NCBI GenBank assembly: GCA_003439945.1
Contig: QVRM01001420.1
Span: 18,501 to 82,500, forward strand
Reading direction: 5' to 3'
DNA: 64,000 nt
Source: Dermanyssus gallinae
Taxonomy: Eukaryota > Arthropoda > Arachnida > Mesostigmata > Dermanyssidae
The notes under the pieces are model-generated. The model had not been told where the DNA came from, ran no database searches, and saw nothing but the letters and a program-made list of their open reading frames with translations. Each line of letters opens with the position of its first letter. The first letter of the stretch is position 1. A program made the position numbers and the translations under genes. This document shows positions 22,901-35,364 of the stretch, in pieces.

Positions 22901-23303
22901 GCAACAGGATATTCGATAGTCAGTAGAAAACTTAAGCGCTATCCAACGGACGCACCGTGGACGCTCGGTCGATGTGCGTGAGTGTATAGAAACAATATTA
23001 ACAGCGGCGACAGCAGCAGCAGCAGGAACAACAACCAGCAATATTCCTAGAAACAACAACAAGCACATAAGTGAAGCACCGTCGTTTGCCGTCGGCGTTG
23101 CATTGCTCAGAGGCAGTAGGAAAAGTAAGAAATTTAGGCACCACATAAAGCCAGCCATAAAAGTGTTGTGGTGTGGACAAGTGTTGACAAGTTCTCGGCC
23201 AAATTTTCTCTCGAAAGGACTACGTCAACATTCGAACGTCGAAGTCGTGTCCTGCCTTCACCGAGTCGCGTCACGTCGCCGTCGTTTACCGTGTTGTCTA
23301 GCA

Positions 23304-23385
23304 ATGAAGCTTACGTTGAGTACGGCCAACGGTGATGTCTACGTTCTTGAAGTGTCGGCCGATATCGAGCTGGAAAACTTTGAAG
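23304..23385 (+). CDS. DDI1: DDI1 exon 1, start of UBL
   Basis: ATG at 23304 is followed by [19 protein letters not shown] and ends ELENFE, the first strand-turn-strand of the ubiquitin-like fold. The donor is GAAG before GTTTGT. The exon length of 82 leaves phase 1, while exon 2 needs phase 0; see the finding at this position. Confidence 0.85.
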
Positions 23386-23557
23386 GTTTGTCGCTTGCTC
23401 TCGCTTACAGTTCGTATTACAGCTGATATGGTTCAAGTGATAAGAATAATATTCATAATAAGATTAATAGTCATTACTCATAATAATAATAATAATTTAA
23501 AGAATTTGCGATAATACGTTCAGACCTCACAATTGTAACATTATTTAACATGTAATA

Positions 23558-23594
<37 letters not shown>

Positions 23595-23597
23595 TAA

Positions 23598-23633
<36 letters not shown>

Positions 23634-25183
23634 TACTTCAACAATCGGTGTTGAGTAAGTGCAGTGTTACTACGCTAGTTAAGCACGAGATGGTGTATAC
23701 ACACAATAGGTCGTCACGAACGCCATCATGACTCCGAATCACACAACTCTTCTATCATTGATCATTAACATCGCATAGCAAACAGTGGACCGCCGCTCTT
23801 GGCCGCTCACCACGACATGTGAGTCAGTCCGGGACGTCAGTGCGTTTATTTATAGCTATATATATTACTGTACTTAGCTATGTCTACCATCTAGCTACCG
23901 TTTGTTGTGGTGTCGTTTTGCACTCTTTGATGATCCTATCATTTGAAAACGTTCTGACCCTGTCTTTGCATCAGATGACTCCTTTGCTCCGACGCCCACA
24001 CGTTACTCACCGTCCGATAATGTTAATTGTTGTCACCAGGTTCGGTGTCTATGCGCGCGCGTGTGTGTGTTGAATTTTTGGTACACATCATGAAACAAAT
24101 GTGTTCGTTGTGCTCATACGCTATGCTTCTATGGGTAGAGGGACTGTATTCCATTTTATGGTAAGCAGTAAAGCAGTGAGCGCTTTGATTGATACGATTA
24201 TGCCGGTTTAGTCAGCATAGTCGTTTGCAAAAAGGTTACGTTTGGACTATTAGACTCTCTCTTACGCAGGGACAAGTTATTTTCCCGACATATATATATA
24301 TATATATATATAGATAGATAGATAGATAGATAGATACGATAACTTGTACACACGGCAATATTGTTGCTGTGATTAGTTGTAAGTCTCTAGGAGGAAACTT
24401 CCACACTCATACGAAGGGTCCTATGGGCTTTATCATCATCGTATTTTTTTTAAGTTGAACGTATTTTCTACTTGTTTGCCTTATTATTTGCGTATTGTAT
24501 CGGTTTGTTTTGTTTATTATCAGTAAATCCTAAACATAAAAAAAAACAATTGTGAGTTGTGAGTCTGAGTTAGAAGTTTATCGTGTATTGCCCACGTCGA
24601 TCACACTGGGAGATGCATTATAGGGGCAGACAGCTAAAAACATCATCTTTTTTAAAACGTGTGTGTTATTGGAGTTAATATTATTTCATCTACTACAACT
24701 GTAACTATGTCGGAAACCGGAGAGATTTCATACGATGGCTCACCGTATTATCAACTGATCGTTGAGCTGATTAAACGAGCACAAGGCAGAACGTCGACAT
24801 CTGGCGGAACTTCCGCCACCTGCACTCTGAACTCGAAAGATATTGCCGAAACAACATACAGCGCGGCGTCCGCGCACCCCGCATCATCTATAATACACGT
24901 TACATACGCACTTACGGACGTATACGGGCATCCACTAACTGCCCTTTACCTTCCTAACGAATAAACGTGCCACCTATATATATATATATACATACATTCG
25001 ATGTGTATCTATGCATCAAGAGGTCGGCAATTAGGACGATCTTCATGTTGGACGTATGTATAAAGCATCTCCAGTGAAGTATCTTTAGGAAGCATGTTTG
25101 CATACTTTGAAGTAAGTTTAGGAACTTTTTAGTCGGACCCGGAAGAGTGGTATAACAGCTTGTAGAACATTATTGCTTTATGC

Positions 25184-25227
<44 letters not shown>

Positions 25228-28113
25228 ATGTATATTGCTAGTTACTGAGTCGAATTATGGTTGTCTACAAATAAGTAGATACGCATATATTTTTTAATAT
25301 TGCATACCATATTTTGACTTAATTCTTACTATAATTGCACACATTTTTAGGGTAGCGCTCGTTTTATATACACCTAACATTCAAAGATTTTGTTCAATTA
25401 ATCAAGATGGTTAGGAAATCAGAATAAAGGAAACATTTAGATACATAAAAGTCAAACATTTCCTAAATAAGATTCAATGACTTCAATATTTTACGTTGAT
25501 GGTGTTTTCAAGTTATTTTCTGGGATTGCTTTTGTGCTTTTTAACTACAAATGATCATTCTGCTGTGCCTCAAAGTGTTTTAAAAATATGTCTCTGTTGA
25601 ATAAATCTTACGTGCTCTAAAATTTCGCGTACTACAGATTATTATTAAGTATGTTTTTGTTTATTTTGCATATTTCAAAGGATCCTAACACATAAAAGCT
25701 CTTCTAGTTACAGTCTTTAAAGTTTAGAGAATCGTGAAGTAAAAACTCATTTATTTTCATACTTTTCAACTTTAAAGAATGCTTAAATAAAAGCTGGTTT
25801 AGTTGCACATTTAATATTTTATTACTTGACGATATGATGAACTTCTAATCTTACTTATTATTTATATTTCTGTTTTACCCAACATAACTCAAATGGGGAC
25901 TTCCTGCACGTTAAACAGAGCATTCTTGACCCATTAGAGCGTCAAACGTCATCCACGGAGTCACAAAGGATATATACAGAAAAACATTCCAGTCGGATTT
26001 TATATACACTTCATAGAATCAGGGAAATTTAATCTGAAGTTAACATTCCAAGATTTGTTCAAATAATCAAGATGGTTAGGAAATCAGGATATACGGTTTT
26101 CTCTTGAATGAGCAACATCCACTATCATGCTTGAGACATATTGGCAAGATTTGGAGCATAGGTTTCACAATGAGCCTTTAAATTTAAATACACTTTAATA
26201 TTACAGCATAAGTTTAAATCATCACGGGTCCGGGAGGTTCCCCGTGATCGGTCGCTGCCGCGTTTTCCCGCTAAATATCGATACCCCTCCTTAGCAGTAG
26301 GTGTGCGCTTTAACGCCCGTCTTTTATCGCGGTCGACATCTTCGCCCCCAGCTCCGTAAGAAAGGTGGCAGACGCTTCTCCCAAAACTCCCAGCGCAGCG
26401 AGCAGGAGCTTCGGTTTAGTTGAATGATGTACCGCGGCAAGCTTCGTTACGACATCGGCTTTCCCTACTCACGCGTTCACGGAACGGCGCAACCAGCGTG
26501 TCCCGTACAAGTAGTTGTCCTGCTTTTTACGATACCAGGACCCCAGGCCCATCTGGACACATTTGGCTATCAACTAAAAAAAGGGTGGCCTGGCCCAGAG
26601 GTTCCTTATGAGCGGGGGTTTACGCAGACTGCCGACGGATGATAATCTAGAATCTCCTTAGAAAGTTTTAATTCTAGGCCGAGTTGACGCACCTTCAATG
26701 CATAATAACCTTAAGCGAGCTACCCAGCTTTGCATCGAACGTTCGTAGAAGGCCGGTTAGATCGGCCCGCTCGTCCGATTAGTTCATTCCCAATGTCAAG
26801 TGAGAACTGTGTCTGCAGATGCTGGCAAACCGCGTGTAATCGCTCGAAGTTTTGCCGTGCTGTCCTGTACGACCAAATGAATTAAAACTAAGCTTATCGA
26901 TGAGCTCATCGAAGTGGCATTGCAACAATTTGTTGGATACATATTTTGTGTAACAATTCATTCTATAGATGACTTTAGTAAACGTTGCGCATCTCGTTGT
27001 AGAGTCCATCACTTTTGGTGGTCAGTTAACCGCAGTGAGGCGGAGCTCAGTTAACAAGCTCTCTCATTATAAAGGCAGGAGCGAATGCATCCTAAATTAT
27101 CCACATATCAACCATTGCAATTGATCATTGACCCACCAGAGGGGCTAGTATTAGCATTACGGTATTTTATGTGAGCTTATAGTATATTTGGCGGTGTATT
27201 ATTTGTTGGTATATATAACAATATACTGAAGTGACTATATACATATATTTATTGCCTTGTCGTCTTTATCGTCGTTATCGTCTTGACGAGTGACAGGAAG
27301 TATTCTTGTGTTTAATACATAGAGAAATTCCGCTTCTATTGGGTGTCTATTTCAACGCTAATCATGTTGTTCCAGGCGCTAGCCGAATGTGAAGTCGGCA
27401 TTCCGGCAAGTGAAATCGTGTTGCTGCACAACATGCGCCCTCTGGCGGCCGACAAACGTCCTATTTCGGAGCAAGGCGTGAGGGAAGGTGACATACTGCT
27501 TGTCGACAGAGGTCGGCCTAATGGCCCGTCAAATGTCGCGGCGCAGCCGGGAGCGGGCGCCGCATCCAGCGGTAAGTTCGGACGACGTGTACACCTGCAC
27601 TGAACCTGAGGGGAGCCTCAGGGGGCTCACCTAAACAAGATACCTCCCTGTTCGATTTTCTGACATCTTCCCTAGATGTTCAAACAAGTTATTTCGTGTG
27701 GCAAAGGATGACACATGGTATTTTGATCGTGAATATGCAGCGAACGGCGAGCAGAGTAGACAGTCGAGGTAAGCGACATCCTTTACTTTCTTCACGAAGG
27801 TTTGCTCCAGGCGGAATTTCTAAGCGTCTGCTCCTGTGCGACCCTCATCGACAAGACTATCGCCATCCCTTGAAGGTTCGTTAGGTGGGGTCCTAGGCGT
27901 AATCCAACTCACTTCGTCCTAGTGTTGGCCCTGTCTCTACTGCTAGCCAGGATACATCGTACTTAAACTTGAATTCGCATTGTGTGTACGATACCTGCGG
28001 AGTGTTGGAATTGCTCCCTCTATGCATTCGAATCGGTCGATGGTTTCAAACCGCATTTTCAAATATTAATGGCATAGACACTTAAATGCATTGGATGTAT
28101 GTCTTTCTGTGCA

Positions 28114-28151
<38 letters not shown>

Positions 28152-28299
28152 CATACAATGTAGGAAAAAATCTTGCGATGACTCTTACAGACAGCACATG
28201 CTTTGTTAAGCACTGTCTAGATATTTATTATTGATATTTACTCGCGTATTCATATATTCGATGAAAACTGTTCGTGTTGTGTAGACGCACATGCACAAA

Positions 28300-28336
<37 letters not shown>

Positions 28337-28480
28337 TAATAAACAGAACTCTTCATGCTTGTCATTGCATTAAAATTAACATACAATTAACAAGATGTAT
28401 ATATACCGTTATTAACAGGCCAGAACTTAAATGGGGTATACATTTTTCTCGAGATTAAATTATTCTGCGTGTTGGAAACA

Positions 28481-28522
<42 letters not shown>

Positions 28523-30240
28523 AGGCAGATAGATGTATGTTTACATCTAGTCATCATCCTGGTCTGTCATACGCGTCCTTGCGTTTCCTCGAAATTTCCG
28601 TCGTTTCATCACGGGTGGCACTAAGTCCATGCAGGAGTCTTTGGAGTTTGTATTCGCATCACCAGTAGATTCAGCTTCTTCTGTGCCAGTAGAAGACGAT
28701 GCGTCTCCGCTATCTGACCGAGGTCCGCTTACCGCGGTCTCGCTCGACCGCACCTGTTGTAGCAACTGTTCTGGTGCTGTTAATGATGATTGCAGCTGTT
28801 CTTCATCCGAAGGTTGTTGCTGCCGTTGTTGTATATGTGCTGGCGGTGGCGGTGCTGGTAATCTCAAGTGATCTGAATCGTCGATCGACATGCTTTCCTT
28901 ATTGTGCTCTTCATTGACGTCTTCCTTGTCGTGCCGATCTTCTGACTTCGGTTCACCATCATCACCATCGTCCACCTGGCCGAGGTAGCTGAGGTTGACC
29001 CGATCTCCGCAGCCTGACCTCGGGCCCATCGGCCGTTTGATGAGACGGCTCTTGCCAGCGCTTGCTCCCACAACATGTTCAGGCATCACGGTACAGGGCG
29101 CGGCGGATGCGGCCCGCGCAGAACCTATAACGCCTTCACCTGTACCGGCGGCCGCAGCAGCCACAGCTTGTGGAGCGGCTTGCCGACCTCTTAACGCTGC
29201 TGACAACTTTCCCTCACTAAGCTCGGCTTTCGGCGCCGTCGACATCTCCGGCCGTTTGCATGGTCGTTTGCGAAAACTGACAACAAATGAAGACAACTGG
29301 TTCTGATCAGATCTAGTATTATCCTGACCATCATTACCGCCGTGCTCATCATCGCCGACAGCAGCATCTTTTGAGCCGTCGACACTGTTTTCGATGGGAG
29401 CTGCCGCTGAGGAAGAACTTTGTTCCTTAAGGAAGCTCATAGCGGCTGCCGTGTTGCTACGATCGGACATGTCCCCTTCGGAGACCGAGTCTAGTGTATA
29501 CTTTGTCCATCGTTCAGGATGCATTCTGAAGTATAGAAAATAGATAAAATCGATCATCATCATCACCACTGTTGATTTTTTTCCAATCCGCTGAAATATC
29601 GATACAAATTCAATACGCCTACCTGCTTAACGTATAGGTGAAAGGAGTTGGCCACATATAGGTAGGTCTAAAGCATTCGCCCGGAAGCTAAGCGCGCATA
29701 GAAGAATCGTCATAAATACGGAAAGTCAATAGTGGATAGACATAGCGTCAGTGAGGCCGGAAACAGCAATAACACGCGGTGATTTCCGTCTTATATTTAA
29801 CTCGTCGAAGCCAACAGTTTTTTGCTGTCTGTTCATACATATTATATAAAAAGAATAATATGAATCTATATATATATATACCCGAGCTGCGTTGTTACCT
29901 GTAATCGGGAACCTTAGTGAGGCGGCGCGCGGGTGGAATAGCGTTAGGTCGACGAAACTGTCCATCGTTCTGCGGACGATGGCTAGAATTATCATCATGC
30001 TGGCGCCCTTGCTCTGAGGGCTGGAGTCGCCTGCTGAGGTTTGAAGTGGGTGACCGAAGGGCGAGCGAACGCTGCTGACTTCGGCGGTCCAGTTGTGTCC
30101 GTGACCGCGGAATTGAGAATTCACTATCACGCAAGATCACTGGTTCTTCTTTTTGAGGGCACGGCTGATCTTTCTGTGGTAAACAACAGACAAGCGCACA
30201 GATCCGTTTATTTCAAGTTATTTGTGCAATAAAATGTATG

Positions 30241-30279
<39 letters not shown>

Positions 30280-33229
30280 GCACGCATACATACTAAATGG
30301 CGGGGGGTGCGTCTCTTTAAAGACACATACCTTTGCGACACATACTATTATACTACAGAAATTATTTTTCAGTTGAGACCCGCTTAAATCTAAGACCGCA
30401 AATTACCCACCAATATCATACGTAATGAACATGTTCTTCGTTCTTATATGAAGCGTTCTGTCACAGCCATGCCGTGCCAAAATGGCTCCACACATCACGT
30501 TTGACACTGACAGCACAATAGTCTTACAGTAGGCAAAGTAGTAGTCATGTGAATATTATTCCTTCAACAGCTCTTGTAAATGTATAATTTACACAATTAA
30601 CAGGGCAAATAAAAACGAGTATAAGGCTGAGGTATAAAAAGGCCTTCGGGCTTGAAACTTAACCTGAGGTATAAAAAACATGATTATTAACACGCTTGCA
30701 TAGAACACCGAGCTGTCATCGTGAAGTACCTTGGCATCGGACTTGGCCCAATCTTCGTGTTGTTTCTCGAGCTCTCCTAGAGCGCTAAACACGGAATCGC
30801 GTTTCGAGGCGAAGTTCGCCGACGATCCCTCAATTCGAAAAGAACCCGAAGCCATCACGAAAACGCCTTCACCACTTAAGCAAGTCAGACTAGACGAGCA
30901 TTAGGAGAAGCGCGATGTTTTTAATACTGTTCTTCTGCTGAAAGGAAATCAACCCAGTCCTCTAAGAAGATCCACATTCAATTCGAATATTATTATTAAC
31001 ATTTCGCAAAATAAATCATACGTTCCGCAGATATATGCGAATTTATGACATGCATAAATGTAATATAGCCATAGAAAACACAAGATTGTAAGCGTTTCAT
31101 GATGTGATTGCTGGCTTCATAGACATATTAATAGAGCATTGATTGGCTAAAATTAACGGCAACGTAGGAATCGGACTAGAATCATCTGAATCATTTCGCC
31201 GAAAAGTGTGCAGTTTTATTAAGAAGATGTTTTTTTCTCTACGAACTGCGACTTTAATCATTAAGCTATATAAATGGAGTAGTTGACAGATAGACAGACA
31301 GACAGACTACTAACTATTGGTAACGATGGCCTTCCAAAGGAGAAGACAGTAGCCGATACAAAGTAGCGTATTCGGTAAAACGGAAAACAGCAAAAGCTTA
31401 CTGTGTTTTTGGTGCAGTTGCAGACGACGGCAGTATTGTTTACACGGGCTTTTGTTTTGGTATCGTAGCAGCCGATCGCGGAATGATGAAAAAGCGCAAG
31501 CAAATCGGCAGGCCGCCGCGATGATCTGTGCTTGTCGTAGATCTAATGATTTATGTCTACTGCCGTCTGCAGCGGGCGGACGGGTGAGCGGGCGGTTCAG
31601 CCGATCGGTGCTAGATATAAGACGACGTTCGTAGCATTTGGTTCGAAGCCGAAGTTTAATTTAAACGCGTAAATTAGTTCAATCTAAATCGAGTACGTGA
31701 GATTTCTCAGAGTGCTGCTCTTTAGTGGGATGCACTGATACATCGTTCGGTCGTGTGTTATGCGTAGACGTATGACCGCAATAGATTTAGCTCACGTTGT
31801 GATGTTGGCAAAGGGGCATACAATACGAATGTAAAAGGATTAGCGCGTTTTTCACTTTTGGTGAAAATCACGCATATTCTAGCTCAGAACACGCGCTATG
31901 GCATGTTGGTCGAGGATTTTCTACTGTACTCTTCTGGCGATGGGATAGGCAGGTCTCGAGCGTGTTTGGGACGCTCTCTGACATTGCGCTGCGGCCTCGG
32001 GAGTTTCGTGATGACAATAATCTGTGATTCATTACTTTGTGATTCGATATTTGTGACATTCGTGGCCGATCCTATGTGTCAAAATTGCATATTGATATGC
32101 TATATGATATTTTTGGTTTATTTTTATATTTAATGGTGGTTTGTGTTACAGCTTCATATAGCCGCATGACTAGTGTGAAGCATATGTACAAGTTACAGTA
32201 CGATCTTATACATTATCACCGTAGTATCTCGTATTGGTACAACGATTTATCTATGGATTCTGTACCTATTTCATATTTATGGTTTAATCAGGCGTAAGTA
32301 AAACGATAAAACAGTAATTGAGGGTTGGATGGTAATGCACAATATCTTTTTATTGAGAAATTTCTGTTTCCCCTTTTTGTCTGATCATAGCTTTGATTTA
32401 ATTCAACGACCGGATGTTCTGAATGGCAAGACTGAGCTCAGTACTATTACTACAATTGAATACGAATTTGTTGAGATGCGCCGCCCAGTTACATGTGCCA
32501 GATTATGAGTATGGATTGGTGTTTGAACACATGCTAACAGCTGGACTTCTTCAGGTGGTCTTATTAAGAACGTGATTTAATTGTACTAAATGACAAATTA
32601 CCGTTGTCATTCGCTGCTAATAAGGCGGCAAACATTCAGTCAATCAAATGTTCTACTATTCTGCTTCTTTTCAGATCTGATGTCGCTAGATGCGGGAAGC
32701 AGTCCGGCAGCGATGCGCGAGAAGCTTCTAGCCAATCCAACAATGCTGGCTGCCCTGAGAAGTATCAATCCTACACTCGCAGATGCTGTTCACGTGGGAC
32801 TCGGTTAGTAGTGCTAGAGATACACATACATATATGTATGTCAAAAAAACTTTTCGGCCTGACCCTCATCCAAGATTTAACGTTCACGGTACTGCTTTTC
32901 GGATTGCTGCACACGCAAACCCCCTTAAAAACCAATGTGCAACGATGGGGTTATATGTGTACGTCTAGCATACGTCTCATTAACCGACTGATGAGTTCTT
33001 ATCGTCACATGGACATGGCTTCAACAAGCAAACAACAAAACAAATGTCATTCTACTTTGAATCACTGCGTTATAAATTAGAAACAAGTTGTCTTTGTCTA
33101 GTAATATACTTCGTATCGCAATTGAACCCACGACTCATAACATCGAGTCGCAGGCCATCGACACTGTCTTGGCGACTAATTACGAGAATTCCGCTTTATA
33201 TATATATACATACATATATATATTTATCT

Positions 33230-33283
<54 letters not shown>

Positions 33284-35322
33284 CGTGCGCCTCGCGACCA
33301 GAGGAGACACATAGGTGCGCGGGTTCGAACCCCTACCGTTGCACATTTGTATTTATGGGGGCCCATCTATGAAGCAATGCGAAAAGCAGTACCGTGGACG
33401 TTAAATCTTGGCTGAGGGTCAGCCCGAAAAGTTTTATATATATATACATATAATCTGTTTATCATCATATAAATATATATATATATCGTGGATGTTGCGT
33501 CTGACCGGTCTCATCTGGTCTGCTCTGCTCTCTTTGTCTGATACGCTGCTGTAGAGGAGTTCACTCAGATTCTCGAAGAGATGCAGCGCAAACACGTCGA
33601 GCGCGAACAGGCCCGACTGCGCATGCTGTCGGCCGATCCGTTCGACCCCGAGGCGCAGCAGCTAATCGCCGAACACATCCGACAGCAGAACGTCAACTCG
33701 AACATGGAGGCGGCCATGGAGTACCACCCGGAGTCGTTCGGCCTCGTCACGATGCTGTACATCAACTGTCGGGTGAACGGGCATCCGGTGAAGGCGTTCG
33801 TCGACTCCGGCGCCCAGTCGACGATCATTAGCTCGGCGTGCGCCGAACGCTGCGGCATCATGCGGCTCGTCGACTCGAGGTGGGCCGGCATTGCGAAGGG
33901 CGTCGGCACGCAGAAGATTATCGGCCGCATCCATCTGGTGCAGATCGAAATCGAGAAGGACTTCCTCAACTCGAACTTCTCGGTGCTCGAAGACCAGTCG
34001 ATGGACATGCTGCTCGGCCTCGACATGCTCAAGCGACACCAGGTGGAGTATGCGTTCGACAGCTAGCTTAGCAGGTGTTTTTTTGTTTTAGAAGGGTCTA
34101 AGTGGAAAATGCGATTCGCACATACGCGGACGCCACGGCAGCAAAGCTCAGCTGCAAATGTGGGCCGGTAGTCTAGAACGTCTTGCTGTTAGCCCCATAG
34201 GCCCCACCGCAGGCAGTCGAGCTCGGTGGGATCGTGCTACATATCACGGCATCATTTGTTTGGCCACGGCTATTTAGGTGTGAATGATCGAGCCCGCGTT
34301 GCGGCGTGGTGCATTCGCGTACGCCTTGCGAGCGGAGGACACACACACACATATAGGTGCAAATAGGGTTCGATCCCCGCCGTTGCTGCTGTACATTTGT
34401 ATTATGGGGTCCGTCTTACGAAGCAATGCATCGAAATTGCAACTCCGTGGACGTTAGATGCTGGCTTAGAGAGTCAGCCTGAAAAAGTTTACGCACCAAC
34501 GTATTTCCATAAAGAAAATAGTAATAATTAAGGCTCTATTTGCAATTATTTATTTGAAATGTTTTGTCTAATGCTTATTTCTTCGTTCAAATTTTAATTA
34601 TTTAATCCGGTTAAACCGTTTTATGTTCCTTCTGTCTGTTCCTATATATATATACGATTATGTGCCTAAAATATTTAAACTGCCCTTTGTTGGTGTATTT
34701 TCTGTCTCATTTTTTTGTCAAACACACGTGTATACGCTTGCAGTGTGTAATTGATCTGAAACGGAATTGCCTGGTAATTGGAACAACCGGCACGGAGACC
34801 GCCTTCCTACCCGAGTCGGAACTACCTGCGTGTGCACGAATGGCTGAAGCCATGGACGAGGACATTCCGGAAAAGATTCGCAAGCAAGCGAACCGACTCG
34901 CGACCACCGGTAGGCTTTTGTGTGACACAATACTGACGGACCTGACGAATCCCGAGTAGAAAACCTATGCAAAAAAGTGTCGTTTGCTAGATTCATTTAA
35001 AATAGAGACCAGCGCATTTGTTAATGCGAATCATCTTGCGGTTATGGACTTTTAAGTATATATATTTGAGTTCAGCTTCATAAAGCGTGATCTAGATTCG
35101 ATTTTGTTAAACAATAATATATACCCGAATGTGGTAATGATGGAAAAATGTTAATACAATTATTTGAACTTTGCACACCTAGACTCTTAGCCTCGTTTTT
35201 AAAAACTTAATAATGTAATTTAAAACAAATATATATATATATATATATACAGTTATGAGTCTCCCTTTCATCGGTGCTATTATTCTCACGTGGCCTGCCT
35301 GTACACGTACGGGTTTAATTTG

Positions 35323-35364
<42 letters not shown>

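Larger units (their letters stand above)
23386..27375 (+). other. DDI1 intron 1
   Basis: About 4 kb. It holds an (AAT)n tract (23552-23632), (TA)n(TAGA)n (24290-24336), (TA)n (25189-25224), a small unassigned ORF (24707-24964) and AT-rich sequence with nothing recognisable at 25225-26230. ORFs near 26420-26642 and 26779-27012 match nothing known to me. Confidence 0.7.
27572..32674 (+). other. DDI1 intron 2, host of TSSC4
   Basis: A 5.1-kb intron that contains all of TSSC4 on the opposite strand (28547-30855). It also holds (TA)n tracts at 28118-28151, 28302-28334, 28482-28519 and 30238-30276, and a LINE 3' tail at 32098-32300. No plus-strand coding was seen besides the flanking exons. Confidence 0.75.
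32804..33554 (+). other. DDI1 intron 3 with two SINE copies
   Basis: Two tRNA-SINE copies in opposite orientation (32843-32955 minus, 33282-33436 plus) flank a (TA)n tract at 33196-33281. Confidence 0.7.

Noticed and set aside
33565..34039. Minus-strand ORFs of 155 and 125 codons over DDI1 exon 4
   Set aside because: Shadows of the protease exon, which is GC-rich and clearly coding on the plus strand.
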